Below are positions 8,285 to 17,255 of a stretch of 64,000 nucleotides of DNA, in pieces. The notes beneath the pieces were generated by a model that searched no databases, had not been told where the DNA came from, and was given only the letters and a program-made list of their open reading frames with translations. Source of the DNA: Streptomyces sp. 130. Lineage in GTDB: Bacteria; Actinomycetota; Actinomycetes; Streptomycetales; Streptomycetaceae. The stretch's first letter is position 1; every line of letters starts with the position of its first letter. The translations under genes and the position numbers were made by a program. Location of the stretch: NCBI RefSeq assembly GCF_007096885.1, contig NZ_VJNO01000007.1, positions 62,001-126,000 of the forward strand. Direction: 5' to 3'.

Positions 8285-8336
8285 GGAGGTGCCCTCCTGG
8301 GGCGTGGCGCGGAAGGTGCCGGGGCGTGGAGCCTCG

Positions 8337-8361
8337 ACATCAGATGCATGACGTCTGATGT
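8337..8361. promoter_or_regulatory. GntR operator of the esterase-sialidase operon
   Basis: A 25-base dyad with core ATCAGA-N9-TCTGAT (8339-8359), extended by AC and GT on the outside. It lies 52 bases before the esterase ATG. The same core and N9 spacer recur at 9331-9351 near the second gntR, so that regulator very likely binds both. Confidence 0.78.
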
Positions 8362-8420
8362 CCTGTCGGCACACGGACCCTAGGCACCGCCCGAGGCGGC
8401 CGTCAAGGGGTGTTCCGGGA

Positions 8421-8460
8421 CCGCCCGGACCCGCCCGGACCCGCCCGGACCCGCCCGGGA
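8421..8460. repeat. 10-bp tandem repeat (CCGCCCGGAC), four copies
   Basis: Three exact copies and one altered copy of CCGCCCGGAC lie end to end in the spacer between the operator at 8337 and the 3' end of the second gntR. They are followed to 8547 by looser GCGGC-rich repeats. The block is non-coding and may be a transcription stop or simple replication slippage. Confidence 0.7.
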
Positions 8461-8547
8461 CCGTCCGGGGCGGCCGGCCGGCCCGGCGCGGCGGCTCGAA
8501 GCGGCGGCCCGGCGCGGCAGTACGGCGCGACGGCTCAGCGCGGCGGC

Positions 8548-9267
8548 TCAGCTCCGGGCGCGGGCCTCGGCGATCCGCCGGCGCACGGGCGCGTAGTGCT
8601 CGCCGAGCGCCTTCATGAACCCGGTGATGTCACCGGCCCGCGCGGCGTCCACGATGTTCTGGTGGGCGGTGATCGTCTCGGTCTCGTCGGCCTGCGTGAA
8701 CCCGTCCAGGTGCGGCGCGACGATCGTGTACACGTCCCAGAAGGCCATCGAGAGCTGGCCGATCAGCTCGTTGCCCAGCGGGGCCACGAGGAGGGCGTGG
8801 AAGGTGCGGTCGGCGTCCACGAAGCCGTGCCCCTCCTGGGCGCCCGTCTCGCGCATGGTGGCCACCAGGGCGTCCAGCGCGTCCAGCTGGTCCGCGCTGA
8901 GCCGCGAGACGATCCGGTCGGCCATCCCGCGCTCGAACAGCTCGCGCACGTCGACCAGGTCGGCCATGACCTGGAAGTCGTCGTCGGGGGAGAGGAGGCC
9001 CCGGAAGGTCAGGCTCTCCACGAGCGCGGACAGGCTCAGCCGGCCGACGTAGGTGCCGTGGCCGTGCCGGACGTCCACGATGTCCAGCGCGTCGAGGATC
9101 TTGACGGCCTCGCGGACGCTGGAGCGGCTGGCGCCGAGCGCCTCGCACAGCGCGGGCTCGGTGGGCAGCGGGTCCCCGGGGCGGAGCCGTTCGTCGAGGA
9201 TGTACCGCTTGATGCCGTCCACGACTTCCTGCCGGAGCAGCTGCCGGCCGGCTTTCGTTCCGGACAT
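8548..9267 (-). CDS. GntR-family (FadR/FCD) regulator of sialidase and ABC importer
   Basis: A 239-residue FadR-type regulator. The winged helix is at about 8-75 (GDPLPTEPALCEAL, SRSSVREAVKIL, RHGHGTYVG) and the FCD domain contains DADRTFHALL and ITAHQNIV. A longer reading frame begins at 9339, but it would overlap the palindrome at 9331-9351; the ATG at 9267 with GGTGGGGAG upstream is preferred. It is divergent from the importer genes and also close to the esterase-sialidase operon. Both are preceded by ATCAGA-N9-TCTGAT, so it probably controls both and itself. Confidence 0.86.
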   Translation of the reverse strand: MSGTKAGRQLLRQEVVDGIKRYILDERLRPGDPLPTEPALCEALGASRSSVREAVKILDALDIVDVRHGHGTYVGRLSLSALVESLTFRGLLSPDDDFQVMADLVDVRELFERGMADRIVSRLSADQLDALDALVATMRETGAQEGHGFVDADRTFHALLVAPLGNELIGQLSMAFWDVYTIVAPHLDGFTQADETETITAHQNIVDAARAGDITGFMKALGEHYAPVRRRIAEARARS

Positions 9268-9330
9268 ATGTGAACTCCCCACCTCTTGACCCCTCTCGAT
9301 TGTCAAGCTACGTTCCCACGCTATCAAGGC

Positions 9331-9351
9331 ATCAGACATCTGACGTCTGAT
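9331..9351. promoter_or_regulatory. GntR operator between gntR2 and the ABC importer
   Basis: A 21-base palindrome, ATCAGA-N9-TCTGAT, between gntR2 (start 9267, minus) and the solute-binding protein (start 9439, plus). It shares the core, the spacer length and the right half (GACGTCTGAT) with the site at 8337-8361. Confidence 0.8.
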
Positions 9352-9438
9352 GCGAAGGGTTCCGCGGCCCTCGCGCGAACCCGCGCCAGCCCCCCGTCAC
9401 CCGTCCCAGACGCCCCACCTCAAGTCCCTGGAGGACCC

Positions 9439-11034
9439 GTGCCCGAGCTGAGATCAGCCGGTGTCGAGCGCCGCACCTTCCTGCGTCACACCGGCGTCAT
9501 CGGCGCCGCGGCCGCCATCACGGCCGGCCTGTCCGCGTGCGGCGGCCCGTCCTCGACCGCCAACGGCTCGACCGGCAAGGGCGGCGGCAGCGACCTCATC
9601 GAGGCCGGCCTGTCCTACCCGCTGTCGACCGGCTTCGACCCCATGATCACCTCGGGCGCGACCCCGTACGCCGCCAACATGCACATCTTCGAGGGCCTGG
9701 TGGACCTCGACCCGGCAACGCTCGTGGCCCGGCCCGCACTCGCCACCGAGATGCCGAAGAAGATCAACGCCACCACCTACCGCGCCACGCTCCGCGAGGG
9801 CGCGACCTTCCACGACGGCTCGCCCGTCACCGCCGACGACGTGGTGTTCAGCTTCGAACGCATCCTGGACCCGGAGAACGCCTCCCTGATGGCCCAGTTC
9901 GTGCCCTTCATCGACACCGTGAAGGCCGTCGACCAGGCCACGGTCGAGTTCACACTCAAGTACCCCTTCGCGCTCTTCCCGTCCCGCATCGCCGTGGCCC
10001 GGATCGTGCCGAAGAAGATCGTCGAGCCCGACCCCAAGGCCTTCGACGCCAAACCCGTCGGCTCCGGCCCGTACAAGTTCGTCTCCGCCACCCGCGAGGA
10101 CAAGATCGTCTTCGAGGCGTACGACAAGTACAACGGCGCACACCCCGCCAAGGCCAAGAAGATGGTCTGGCGCCTGATGTCCGACCAGTCGGCCCGCGTC
10201 AGCGCCATGGAGTCGGGCCGCGTCCAGGCCATCGAGGACGTGCCCTACATCGACGTCAAGCGCCTGTCCGGGTCCGCGAAAACCGAGTCGGTGCAGTCCT
10301 TCGGCCTGCTCTTCCTCATGTTCAACACGGCCGACGAGCGGTTCGCCGACAAGCGGGTGCGCCAGGCCCTGCACTACGCCCTGGACACCGAGAAGATCAT
10401 CTCCACCGCCATGGTCGGCAACGCCACCGCCGCCACCGGCTACGTCCCCGCCACCCACCCCGACTACCACAAGGCCGCCACCGTCTACACGCACGACGTG
10501 GACAAGGCGAAGAAGCTCCTGGCCGAGGCGGGCGCCAAGGGCCTCTCCTTCACCGTCCTGACCACCGACACCGGCTGGGTCAAGGACATCGCCCCCCTGC
10601 TCAAGGAGAGCTGGGAGGCCGCCGGCGTCAAGGTCACGCTCAGCATCGCCCAGTCCCCGGCCCAGTACGCGAAGATCGACAAGGGCGACTTCGACGTCCT
10701 CGTCGCCCCCGGCGACCCGTCCGTCTTCGGAAACGACGCCGACCTGCTGCTCCGCTGGTTCTACTACGGCTTCTGGCCCGAGAGCCGCTACGGCTGGGGC
10801 AAGTCCGCCGCGTACAAGAAGGTGCGCCAGACCCTCGACAAGGCCGCGCAGGCCGCCGACGAGGCGAAGCGCAGGGAGCTGTGGGGCCAGGTCACCGACC
10901 TCGTCGCCGACGAGGCAGCGCTCTATCCGATCCTGCACCGCAAGCTGCCCACCGCCTGGAACGAGAAGGCGCTCCCCGGCTTCAAGCCGCTGCCCACCAC
11001 GGGCCTGTCCTTCCTGGACGTCAGCCGCGGCTGA
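9439..11034 (+). CDS. ABC importer solute-binding lipoprotein (family 5)
   Basis: A 531-residue peptide/nickel-type (SBP_bac_5) binding protein. The N-terminus has a twin-arginine motif (RRTFLR) and a lipobox (LSAC), suggesting Tat export and lipid anchoring. The body has the family's NMHIFEGL, TFHDGSPVTADDVVFSFER and VGSGPYKF motifs. The GTG at 9439 is preceded by GGAGG. The family usually binds peptides, but the SatABCD sialic-acid importer of Haemophilus ducreyi is of this type. Flanking sialidase and lyase genes suggest sialic acid or a sialo-oligosaccharide as cargo; this is inference. Confidence 0.88.
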   Translation: MPELRSAGVERRTFLRHTGVIGAAAAITAGLSACGGPSSTANGSTGKGGGSDLIEAGLSYPLSTGFDPMITSGATPYAANMHIFEGLVDLDPATLVARPALATEMPKKINATTYRATLREGATFHDGSPVTADDVVFSFERILDPENASLMAQFVPFIDTVKAVDQATVEFTLKYPFALFPSRIAVARIVPKKIVEPDPKAFDAKPVGSGPYKFVSATREDKIVFEAYDKYNGAHPAKAKKMVWRLMSDQSARVSAMESGRVQAIEDVPYIDVKRLSGSAKTESVQSFGLLFLMFNTADERFADKRVRQALHYALDTEKIISTAMVGNATAATGYVPATHPDYHKAATVYTHDVDKAKKLLAEAGAKGLSFTVLTTDTGWVKDIAPLLKESWEAAGVKVTLSIAQSPAQYAKIDKGDFDVLVAPGDPSVFGNDADLLLRWFYYGFWPESRYGWGKSAAYKKVRQTLDKAAQAADEAKRRELWGQVTDLVADEAALYPILHRKLPTAWNEKALPGFKPLPTTGLSFLDVSRG

Positions 11035-11131
11035 GGGCTTCGTCAGCCCCCGCCCGAAACCCCGGTCCGGGACGTACGGCCACCCCACCCGGCGTCCCGG
11101 ACCGGACCGCCCAACCGCAAGGAACCCGACG

Positions 11132-12082
11132 ATGGTTGCTTTTCTCCGGCTCGCGCTGCGCCGCGTCGCGATGATGCCGGTGATGATCCTCGGCATCGCG
11201 CTGCTCGTCTTCGTGGTGCTGCAGTTCTCGCCGGTCGACCCGGCCTTCAACGCGCTCGGGGAGAGCGCCACACCCGAGGCCCGTGCGGCCTTCGCCGAGG
11301 CCAACGGCCTCAACGACCCGCTGCCCGTGCGCTACTTCCACTTCCTCGGGCAGCTGCTCCACCTCGACCTCGGCATGACCGTCCCGCCCAGCCAGCCCGT
11401 CGCCGACCGCATCACCGCCGCCTTCCCGCTCACCCTCCAGCTGACGGTCCTCGGCCTGATCCTCGCGATCGTCCTCGCCGTCGTCGCCGGTGTGCTCGGC
11501 GCGATGTACCGCGACCGCTGGCCCGACCAGCTCTTCCGGGTGCTGTCCATGGCCGGGGTCGCCATCCCCTCGTTCTGGCTCGGCGTCCTGCTCATCCAGC
11601 AGTTCGCCCTGAACACCCCCGTCTTCCCGACCGGCGGCTACACCAACCCCGCCGACTCCTTCAGCGGCTGGCTGCGCTCCATGGCCCTCCCGGCCATCTC
11701 GCTCGCCGTCCCCGTCGCCGCCTCGCTCGCCCGCCTCGTACGGACCTCGATGGTCGCCGAACTCGACCGCGACTACGTCCGCACCGCCCGCGGCAACGGC
11801 CTGCCCGTCCTCCTGGTGATCCGCTCGGTGCTGCGCAACGCGCTCGTCACCCCGCTCACCGTGCTCGGCGTCAAGGTCGGCTACCTGCTCAGCGGCGCCG
11901 TCGTCATCGAAGCGATCTTCGACCTGCCCGGCATGGGCAAGCTCATCCTCGAAGGTGTCACGGGCGGCGACGTCGCCCTGGTCCAGGGCACCGTACTGAC
12001 CATCGCCATCGCGTTCCTGGTGGTCAACGTCATCGTCGACCTGCTCTACCTGCTGGTCAACCCGCGCATCAGGACGGTCTGA
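11132..12082 (+). CDS. ABC importer permease (DppB-like)
   Basis: A 316-residue inner-membrane permease with about six membrane segments, starting MVAFLRLALRRVAMMPVMIL. The long periplasmic loop after the first segment and the EAA-like stretch (LDRDYVRTARGNGLPVLLVI) match DppB/OppB. AAGGA lies upstream of the ATG. It is followed after one base by the permease-ATPase fusion. Part of the importer operon 9439-15969. Confidence 0.9.
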   Translation: MVAFLRLALRRVAMMPVMILGIALLVFVVLQFSPVDPAFNALGESATPEARAAFAEANGLNDPLPVRYFHFLGQLLHLDLGMTVPPSQPVADRITAAFPLTLQLTVLGLILAIVLAVVAGVLGAMYRDRWPDQLFRVLSMAGVAIPSFWLGVLLIQQFALNTPVFPTGGYTNPADSFSGWLRSMALPAISLAVPVAASLARLVRTSMVAELDRDYVRTARGNGLPVLLVIRSVLRNALVTPLTVLGVKVGYLLSGAVVIEAIFDLPGMGKLILEGVTGGDVALVQGTVLTIAIAFLVVNVIVDLLYLLVNPRIRTV

Positions 12083-12083
12083 C

Positions 12084-14051
12084 ATGTTTGCCACCAGCCG
12101 GCTGACCACCAAGCTCTCCCGCCCCGGCATCGCCTTCCGCGCGCTCCCGGTCACCTCCCGCATCGCGCTCGGCGTGCTGATCCTCGTCGTACTCGGCGCG
12201 GTCCTCGCCCCGCTGCTCACCCAGAACCCGCTCACCACCGGAACCCCCGTCCAGGCACCGAGCGGCGACCACTGGTTCGGCACCGACCGGGCCGGCCGGG
12301 ACGTCTTCGCCCGCGTCGTCCACGGCTCCCGCTACTCCCTGGTCATCGGCCTCGGCGCCACCGCCGTCGCCCTGGTCGCCGGCTCCGTGCTCGGCGCGCT
12401 CGCCGCCACCTCGCGCAGACTCGGCGACGAGTCCGTGATGCGCACCCTCGACGTGGTGATGTCGTTCCCGCCGATCGCGCTGGCCGCCGTCCTCGTCGCC
12501 GTCTTCGGCACCAGCGTCCCCGTCATCATCTTCACCATCGCCTTCGTCTACACCCCCTCGCTCGCCCGCGTCGTCCGCGCCAACGTGCTGTCCCAGTACG
12601 GTGAGGACTACGTCGCCGCCGAGAAGGTCATCGGCGCCCGGCGCGGCTACATCGTGCTCCGGCACGTCGCCGTCAACTGCATGGCCCCGGTCATGGTGTT
12701 CGCCACCGTCATGGTCGCCGAGGCGATCATCTTCGAGGCCAGCCTCTCCTTCATCGGCGCCGGAGTGCAGGACCCCGACCCCAGCTGGGGCAGCGTCCTC
12801 GCCTACGGCCGGCAGATCCTCCTGGCCGGCGGCTGGTGGGCCACCTTCTTCCCCGGCCTCGCCCTGCTCGTCACCGTCCTCGCCCTCAACATCCTCTCCG
12901 AGGGCCTGACCGACGCCTCCGCCGCGCCCGGGGCCGCCCGCCCCGCCGCACCCGCCGGCGCCACCACCGCCCCCGACCCCGTCGAAGCCCGCTCCACCGC
13001 GGACATCGACGCCGCCCTGGCCAAGCTCGCCGGGCGCGTCCACGCCCAGGAACCCGCCGTCACCCCGCTCCCCGAGGACGCCGCCGAGCTCCTCGTCGTA
13101 CGCGACCTCGCCATCCGCTTCCCCGACCGCTACGGCACCACGCCGGTCGTGGACGCCCTCTCCTTCACCGTCCACGAGGGCGAGACCCTCGGCCTCGTCG
13201 GCGAATCCGGCTGCGGCAAGTCCATCACCAGCCTGGCCGTCATGGGCCTCCTCGCCCGCAACGCCGAGGTCAGCGGCGAGATCCTGTACCGGGGCCGCAA
13301 TCTCCTGGCACTCCCGCCGAAGGAACGCCGCGCCCTGATGGGCCCCGAGATCGCGATGGTCTACCAGGACGCGCTCTCCTCCCTCAACCCCTCCGTACTC
13401 GTCGGCACCCAGCTCAGGCAGCTCACCTCGCGCGGCGGTACGAAGACACCGGCCGAACTCCTCGAACTCGTCGGCCTCTCACCCGAACGCACCCTGCGCA
13501 GCTACCCGCACGAACTCTCCGGCGGCCAGCGCCAGCGCGTCCTGATCGCCATGGCCCTCTCCCGCAGCCCCCGCCTGCTCATCGCGGACGAACCGACCAC
13601 CGCACTCGACGTCACCGTCCAGGCCCAGGTCGTCGAACTCCTCGTACGGCTCCGCGAGGAGCTCGGCTTCGCCATGGTCCTCGTCTCGCACGACCTCGCA
13701 CTCGTCGGCGACCTCTCGCACCGCGTCGCGGTGATGTACGCCGGACGGCTCGCCGAGATCGGCTCCACCCGCTCCGTGCTCACCGCCCCCACCCACCACT
13801 ACAGCCGCGGCCTGCTCGGCTCCGTCGTCTCGCTGGAGGCCGGCGCCGACCGGCTGCACCAGATCCGCGGCGTCGTCCCCGCCCCCCAGGGCTTCGGCGC
13901 CGGCTGCCGCTTCGCCTCACGCTGCGGCGCCGCCACCGAACTGTGCCGCACCACCACCCCGGCACTCACCGCCCGTGCCACCGCGCGGGACCACGGCTTC
14001 GCCTGCCACCACCCGGCGAAGACCGCACAGCTGGAAGGGAGCGCCCTGTGA
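12084..14051 (+). CDS. Fused ABC permease-ATPase (DppC-DppD fusion)
   Basis: A 655-residue fusion. Residues 1 to about 274 are a DppC-type permease ([19 protein letters not shown] loop [30 protein letters not shown]). About 275-338 is an Ala/Pro-rich linker. About 339-655 is a DppD-type ATPase with Walker A GESGCGKS (about 373-380), [21 protein letters not shown] and the C-terminal oligopeptide-transporter region ([16 protein letters not shown]). Such fusions are known in actinobacteria. It overlaps the next ATPase gene by four bases. Confidence 0.92.
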   Translation: MFATSRLTTKLSRPGIAFRALPVTSRIALGVLILVVLGAVLAPLLTQNPLTTGTPVQAPSGDHWFGTDRAGRDVFARVVHGSRYSLVIGLGATAVALVAGSVLGALAATSRRLGDESVMRTLDVVMSFPPIALAAVLVAVFGTSVPVIIFTIAFVYTPSLARVVRANVLSQYGEDYVAAEKVIGARRGYIVLRHVAVNCMAPVMVFATVMVAEAIIFEASLSFIGAGVQDPDPSWGSVLAYGRQILLAGGWWATFFPGLALLVTVLALNILSEGLTDASAAPGAARPAAPAGATTAPDPVEARSTADIDAALAKLAGRVHAQEPAVTPLPEDAAELLVVRDLAIRFPDRYGTTPVVDALSFTVHEGETLGLVGESGCGKSITSLAVMGLLARNAEVSGEILYRGRNLLALPPKERRALMGPEIAMVYQDALSSLNPSVLVGTQLRQLTSRGGTKTPAELLELVGLSPERTLRSYPHELSGGQRQRVLIAMALSRSPRLLIADEPTTALDVTVQAQVVELLVRLREELGFAMVLVSHDLALVGDLSHRVAVMYAGRLAEIGSTRSVLTAPTHHYSRGLLGSVVSLEAGADRLHQIRGVVPAPQGFGAGCRFASRCGAATELCRTTTPALTARATARDHGFACHHPAKTAQLEGSAL

Positions 14052-15037
14052 TCAGGCTCGACGGCGTCCACGTACGCCACAAGGCACGCAGCGGAGGCGT
14101 CTTCCGCCGCGACGCCGTCCACGCCCTCACCGGCGCGGACCTGGAGGTGAGGCGCGGCGAGATCGTCGGCCTCGTCGGCGAGTCCGGCTGCGGCAAGTCC
14201 ACCCTCGCCCGGGTCCTGACCGGCCTCCAGAAGCCCACCGAGGGCACGGTCACCTTCCACGGCCGCGACCTGTGGGAGATGACCGGCACCCAGCGCCGCC
14301 AGGACTTCGGCTCCGCCGTCGGCGTCGTCTTCCAGGACCCGTCCACCGCGCTCAACCCGCGCCTCACCGTCGAGCAGATCCTGCGCGACCCGCTCGACGT
14401 GCACCGCCGGGGCACCCGCGAGGCACGCACCGCCCGGGTCGCCGAACTCCTCGACCTGGTCGGCCTCCCCGGCCACACCCGCGCCGCGCTGCCCGGACAG
14501 CTCTCCGGCGGCCAGCGCCAGCGCGTCGCCATCGCCCGCGCGCTGGCCCTGGAACCCGAGCTGATCGTCGCCGACGAGCCCACCTCCGCACTCGACGTCT
14601 CGGTCCGCGCCCAGGTCCTCAACCTCCTGGTCGACCTGCGCGAGCGCCTCGGCCTCGGCATGGTGTTCATCTCGCACGACATCCAGACCGTCCGCTACCT
14701 CGCCGACCGCATCGCCGTCCTCTACCTCGGCCGCATCGTGGAGGAGGGCCGCGCGGCCGACGTCGCCGGCGCGCCCTCGCACCCGTACACCGAGGCACTG
14801 CTCTCGGCCACACCCAGCCTGCTGGAGAACACCGAGCGCATCGTGCTCACCGGCCCGGTCCCCTCGGCCACCAACCCGCCGACCGGCTGTCCGTTCCGCA
14901 CCCGCTGCTGGAAGGCGGACGACGCCTGCGCCACGGCCTTCCCCGAGCGCACCGAGGGCCCCGGCGGACACCGCCACCACTGCGTCCACCCCCAGACCGA
15001 CCCGACCCCCGTACCGTCCGCGAGGAGCACCGCATGA
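14048..15037 (+). CDS. ABC importer ATP-binding protein (DppF-like)
   Basis: A 329-residue ATPase, second of the heterodimer with the fused ATPase. Walker A is GESGCGKST, the Q-loop is in VVFQDPSTALNPR, the signature [15 protein letters not shown], Walker B LIVADEPTSALD, and the C-terminal Cys-rich region reads CPFRTRCWKADDAC. The GTG start at 14048 overlaps the TGA of the fusion gene, and its own TGA overlaps the nanA2 ATG. Confidence 0.92.
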   Translation: MIRLDGVHVRHKARSGGVFRRDAVHALTGADLEVRRGEIVGLVGESGCGKSTLARVLTGLQKPTEGTVTFHGRDLWEMTGTQRRQDFGSAVGVVFQDPSTALNPRLTVEQILRDPLDVHRRGTREARTARVAELLDLVGLPGHTRAALPGQLSGGQRQRVAIARALALEPELIVADEPTSALDVSVRAQVLNLLVDLRERLGLGMVFISHDIQTVRYLADRIAVLYLGRIVEEGRAADVAGAPSHPYTEALLSATPSLLENTERIVLTGPVPSATNPPTGCPFRTRCWKADDACATAFPERTEGPGGHRHHCVHPQTDPTPVPSARSTA

Positions 15038-15969
15038 CCGCCCGCACCGCCCGCTACACGGGAGTCATCCCGCCCGTCGTCACTCCGCTCACCGCGGACG
15101 GCGAGCTCGACCTCCCCTCGCTGGAGCGGGTCGTGGCGCACCTCCTCGACGGCGGGGTCGCCGGCCTCTTCGCCCTCGGCAGCTCCGGCGAGACCGCCTA
15201 CCTCACCCCGGGGCAGCAGGACCGCGTCATCGAGGCCGTCACCGCGGCGGCGGGCGGCCAGGTGCCGGTCCTCGTCGGCGCCATCGAGACCACCACCAAC
15301 CGGGCGGTCGAACGCGCCCGGCGCGCCGCCGAGCTGGGCGCCGACGCCGTCGTCGTGACCGCGCCGTTCTACACCCGCACCCACGCCACGGAGATCGACC
15401 GCCACTTCCGGGACGTCGCCGCCGCCCTCGACCTGCCGGTCCTGGCGTACGACGTGCCGGTCTGCGTACACAGCAAGCTCGACCCGGAACTGCTGCTGCC
15501 GCTGGCCGCCGACGGGGTGCTGGCCGGGGTGAAGGACTCCAGCGGCGACGACGGCTCGTTCCGCCGGCTGGTCATCGGCGCCCGCGGGCTGCCGGGGTTC
15601 TCCGTGCTCACCGGCCACGAGCTGGTGGTCGACGCGATGATGCTCGGCGGCGCCGACGGCTCGGTGCCGGGGCTCGGCAACGTCGACCCGCACGGGTACG
15701 TACGTCTGCACGAGGCCGCGGTGCGCGGTGACTGGACCGCCGCCCGCGCCGAACAGGACCGTCTGGTCGCGCTGTTCGACATCGTGCGCGCCGCCCGCCC
15801 GGGCACGGCCTCCGCCACGGCGGCGGGGCTCGGGGCGTTCAAGACCGCGCTGATGCTGCGCGGGATCATCGCCACCAACGTCATGAGCCCGCCGATGCGT
15901 CCGCTGGACGCCGAGGAGACGGCGGCGGTCGCCGCCTGCCTGGAGCGCGCCGGACTCGGCGCGGTCTGA
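15034..15969 (+). CDS. nanA: N-acetylneuraminate lyase / DapA-superfamily aldolase (paralogue 2)
   Basis: A 311-residue class I aldolase closely similar to the protein at 1563-2522 (shared APFYTRTHA/P and HSKL and VKDSSGDD/E segments). Tyr139 lies in AYDVP and the Schiff-base Lys167 in GVKDSSGD. The loop here is FALGSSGETAYLT, nearer the DHDPS consensus than paralogue 1. Translationally coupled to the importer ATPase (ATGA). Its place at the end of an importer operon implies it acts on what that importer brings in. A different 2-keto acid substrate is possible. Confidence 0.83.
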   Translation: MTARTARYTGVIPPVVTPLTADGELDLPSLERVVAHLLDGGVAGLFALGSSGETAYLTPGQQDRVIEAVTAAAGGQVPVLVGAIETTTNRAVERARRAAELGADAVVVTAPFYTRTHATEIDRHFRDVAAALDLPVLAYDVPVCVHSKLDPELLLPLAADGVLAGVKDSSGDDGSFRRLVIGARGLPGFSVLTGHELVVDAMMLGGADGSVPGLGNVDPHGYVRLHEAAVRGDWTAARAEQDRLVALFDIVRAARPGTASATAAGLGAFKTALMLRGIIATNVMSPPMRPLDAEETAAVAACLERAGLGAV

Positions 15970-15990
15970 CGGACAGGCAGCACGGAAAAC

Positions 15991-16035
15991 AAGAGGTCCG
16001 GCCGGACAGCTCAGGGCTGTCCGACCGGACCTCTT
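15991..16035. terminator. Bidirectional terminator hairpin
   Basis: Arms 15991-16009 and 16017-16035 (19 bp, one mismatch) around a 7-base loop. AAGAGGTCCGG starts one arm and CCGGACCTCTT ends the other, so it can stop transcription from nanA2 and from the convergent chaplin gene. Confidence 0.88.
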
Positions 16036-16056
16036 CGTGCTCGGGGGAGCGTCAGC

Positions 16057-16899
16057 TCACTTCTGCGCGGCGCGGGCGCGGCGCATCAGCAGGCCGCCGC
16101 CGAGCACCAGCGCGGCGCTGGCGCCACCGGCGATGCCCAGGTTCTCGTTGGCACCGGTGTGCGCCATCTGCGGCGGCTTGTGGTGCTTCGGAGGCGTGTG
16201 GTGCCAACCGGTGTGGGTCGGCGGGTTGTGCGTGGGCGGGTTCTCCGTGGGCGGCTTCGGCGGGTTGTGGTGGTGGCTGGGCGGGCAGTCGTCGTCGTGC
16301 TGGTGCACCGGCGGCTTCGGCGGCTTCGGCGGGTTGTGCTCGTGGCCGCAGTCGCAGTCGTGGTCGTGGTGCCCGGTCGGCGGCTTGTGGTGCGGGGGCG
16401 TGTGGTGGTGCGGCGGCTTGTGCGGCGGGTTCTCCGTCGGCGGTTCCTCGGTGGGCGGGTTGCCCTCGTCGTCGCCGTTCTCGCACTCGTTGCCGGCGGC
16501 CGGGTTGAGCAGGCCGACCACGTTGACCGTGTTGCCGCAGACGTTCACCGGGACGTCGACCGGCACCTGGATCAGGTTGCCCGAGAGCACGCCGGGGGAG
16601 CCGGCGGCCACGCCCTCGGCGCTCGCGCCCTGGGCGTCACCGGCCTCCGCGTCGCCGCCCTCGTTCTCGCACTCGTTGCCGAAGGCGGGGTTCAGCGCGC
16701 CGATCACGTTGATCGTGTTGCCGCAGAGGTTGACGGGGACGTGCACCGGGACCTGCACGGCGTTGCCCGAGCCGACGCCCGGCGAGCCGACAGCGGCACC
16801 GTCGGCCGAGGCGTCGGCGAAGGCATAACCGCCCGAGGCGGTCAGGATGCCTGACGCCGCCGCCATGACGAGCATGCTCTTACTCAAGGCTTTTCGCAT
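16057..16899 (-). CDS. Long chaplin with two chaplin domains and sortase-type anchor
   Basis: A 280-residue cell-wall-anchored surface protein resembling ChpA-C. Signal peptide at about 1-30; two chaplin domains (VNLCGNTINVIGALNPAFGNEC and VNVCGNTVNVVGLLNPAAGNEC, each with the Cys pair, quoted as family core motifs); a long Pro/His-rich stalk with HHDHDCDCGHEH; then a sorting signal with MAHTG, a hydrophobic segment and RRARAAQK. Streptomyces class E sortases prefer LAxTG, so Met at the first position is unusual. The ATG at 16899 follows GGAAGGG; an upstream in-frame start gives no signal peptide. Confidence 0.93.
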   Translation of the reverse strand: MRKALSKSMLVMAAASGILTASGGYAFADASADGAAVGSPGVGSGNAVQVPVHVPVNLCGNTINVIGALNPAFGNECENEGGDAEAGDAQGASAEGVAAGSPGVLSGNLIQVPVDVPVNVCGNTVNVVGLLNPAAGNECENGDDEGNPPTEEPPTENPPHKPPHHHTPPHHKPPTGHHDHDCDCGHEHNPPKPPKPPVHQHDDDCPPSHHHNPPKPPTENPPTHNPPTHTGWHHTPPKHHKPPQMAHTGANENLGIAGGASAALVLGGGLLMRRARAAQK

Positions 16900-17255
16900 T
16901 GGTGCCCTTCCTTGGGACATTTCTCGCGGGCGCACGGCCCGCAGTTCGTTCATCAGGCGGTGCCACAGCCGTCGGTCCCGTCCGGTGAACGGGGCCTCCC
17001 GGCGGGCGAGCTCGACGTCACCCATAACGACGCCCGCGTGCGTGAGAAACGTGAATCCGGTGAAATTCTTGTGCTCGCGCGGCCGGGTCACGAGTGAACG
17101 TTTCGCCTCTCGATTTCCGTCAGTATGTCTCGATCACTTTCGTACGGGCGTCCGTGTCTTCCGGGCATTCGGGTGAATGCCGATAACCAAACGCCGGACG
17201 GTGAGTTGATCAGGGAGCTCCGGCCACGGGGCGTCCAGTACAAGAAGGGTTCATC
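16900..17255. other. Divergent intergenic region between long chaplin and first rodlin
   Basis: A 356-base spacer, less GC-rich than its surroundings, carrying promoters for both directions. The rodlin side has a clear BldN-type promoter at 17182-17209. On the chaplin side no convincing match to the same pattern was found by eye. No coding sequence is supported here. Confidence 0.6.
17182..17209 (+). promoter_or_regulatory. BldN-type promoter of rodlin 1
   Basis: GATAAC (17182-17187), a 16-base spacer, then AGTTGA (17204-17209). This agrees with the published BldN consensus (about CGTAAC-N16-CGTTGA). The same arrangement precedes the other two rodlin genes. ATCAG follows the -10 element in each case. 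Confidence 0.75.
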
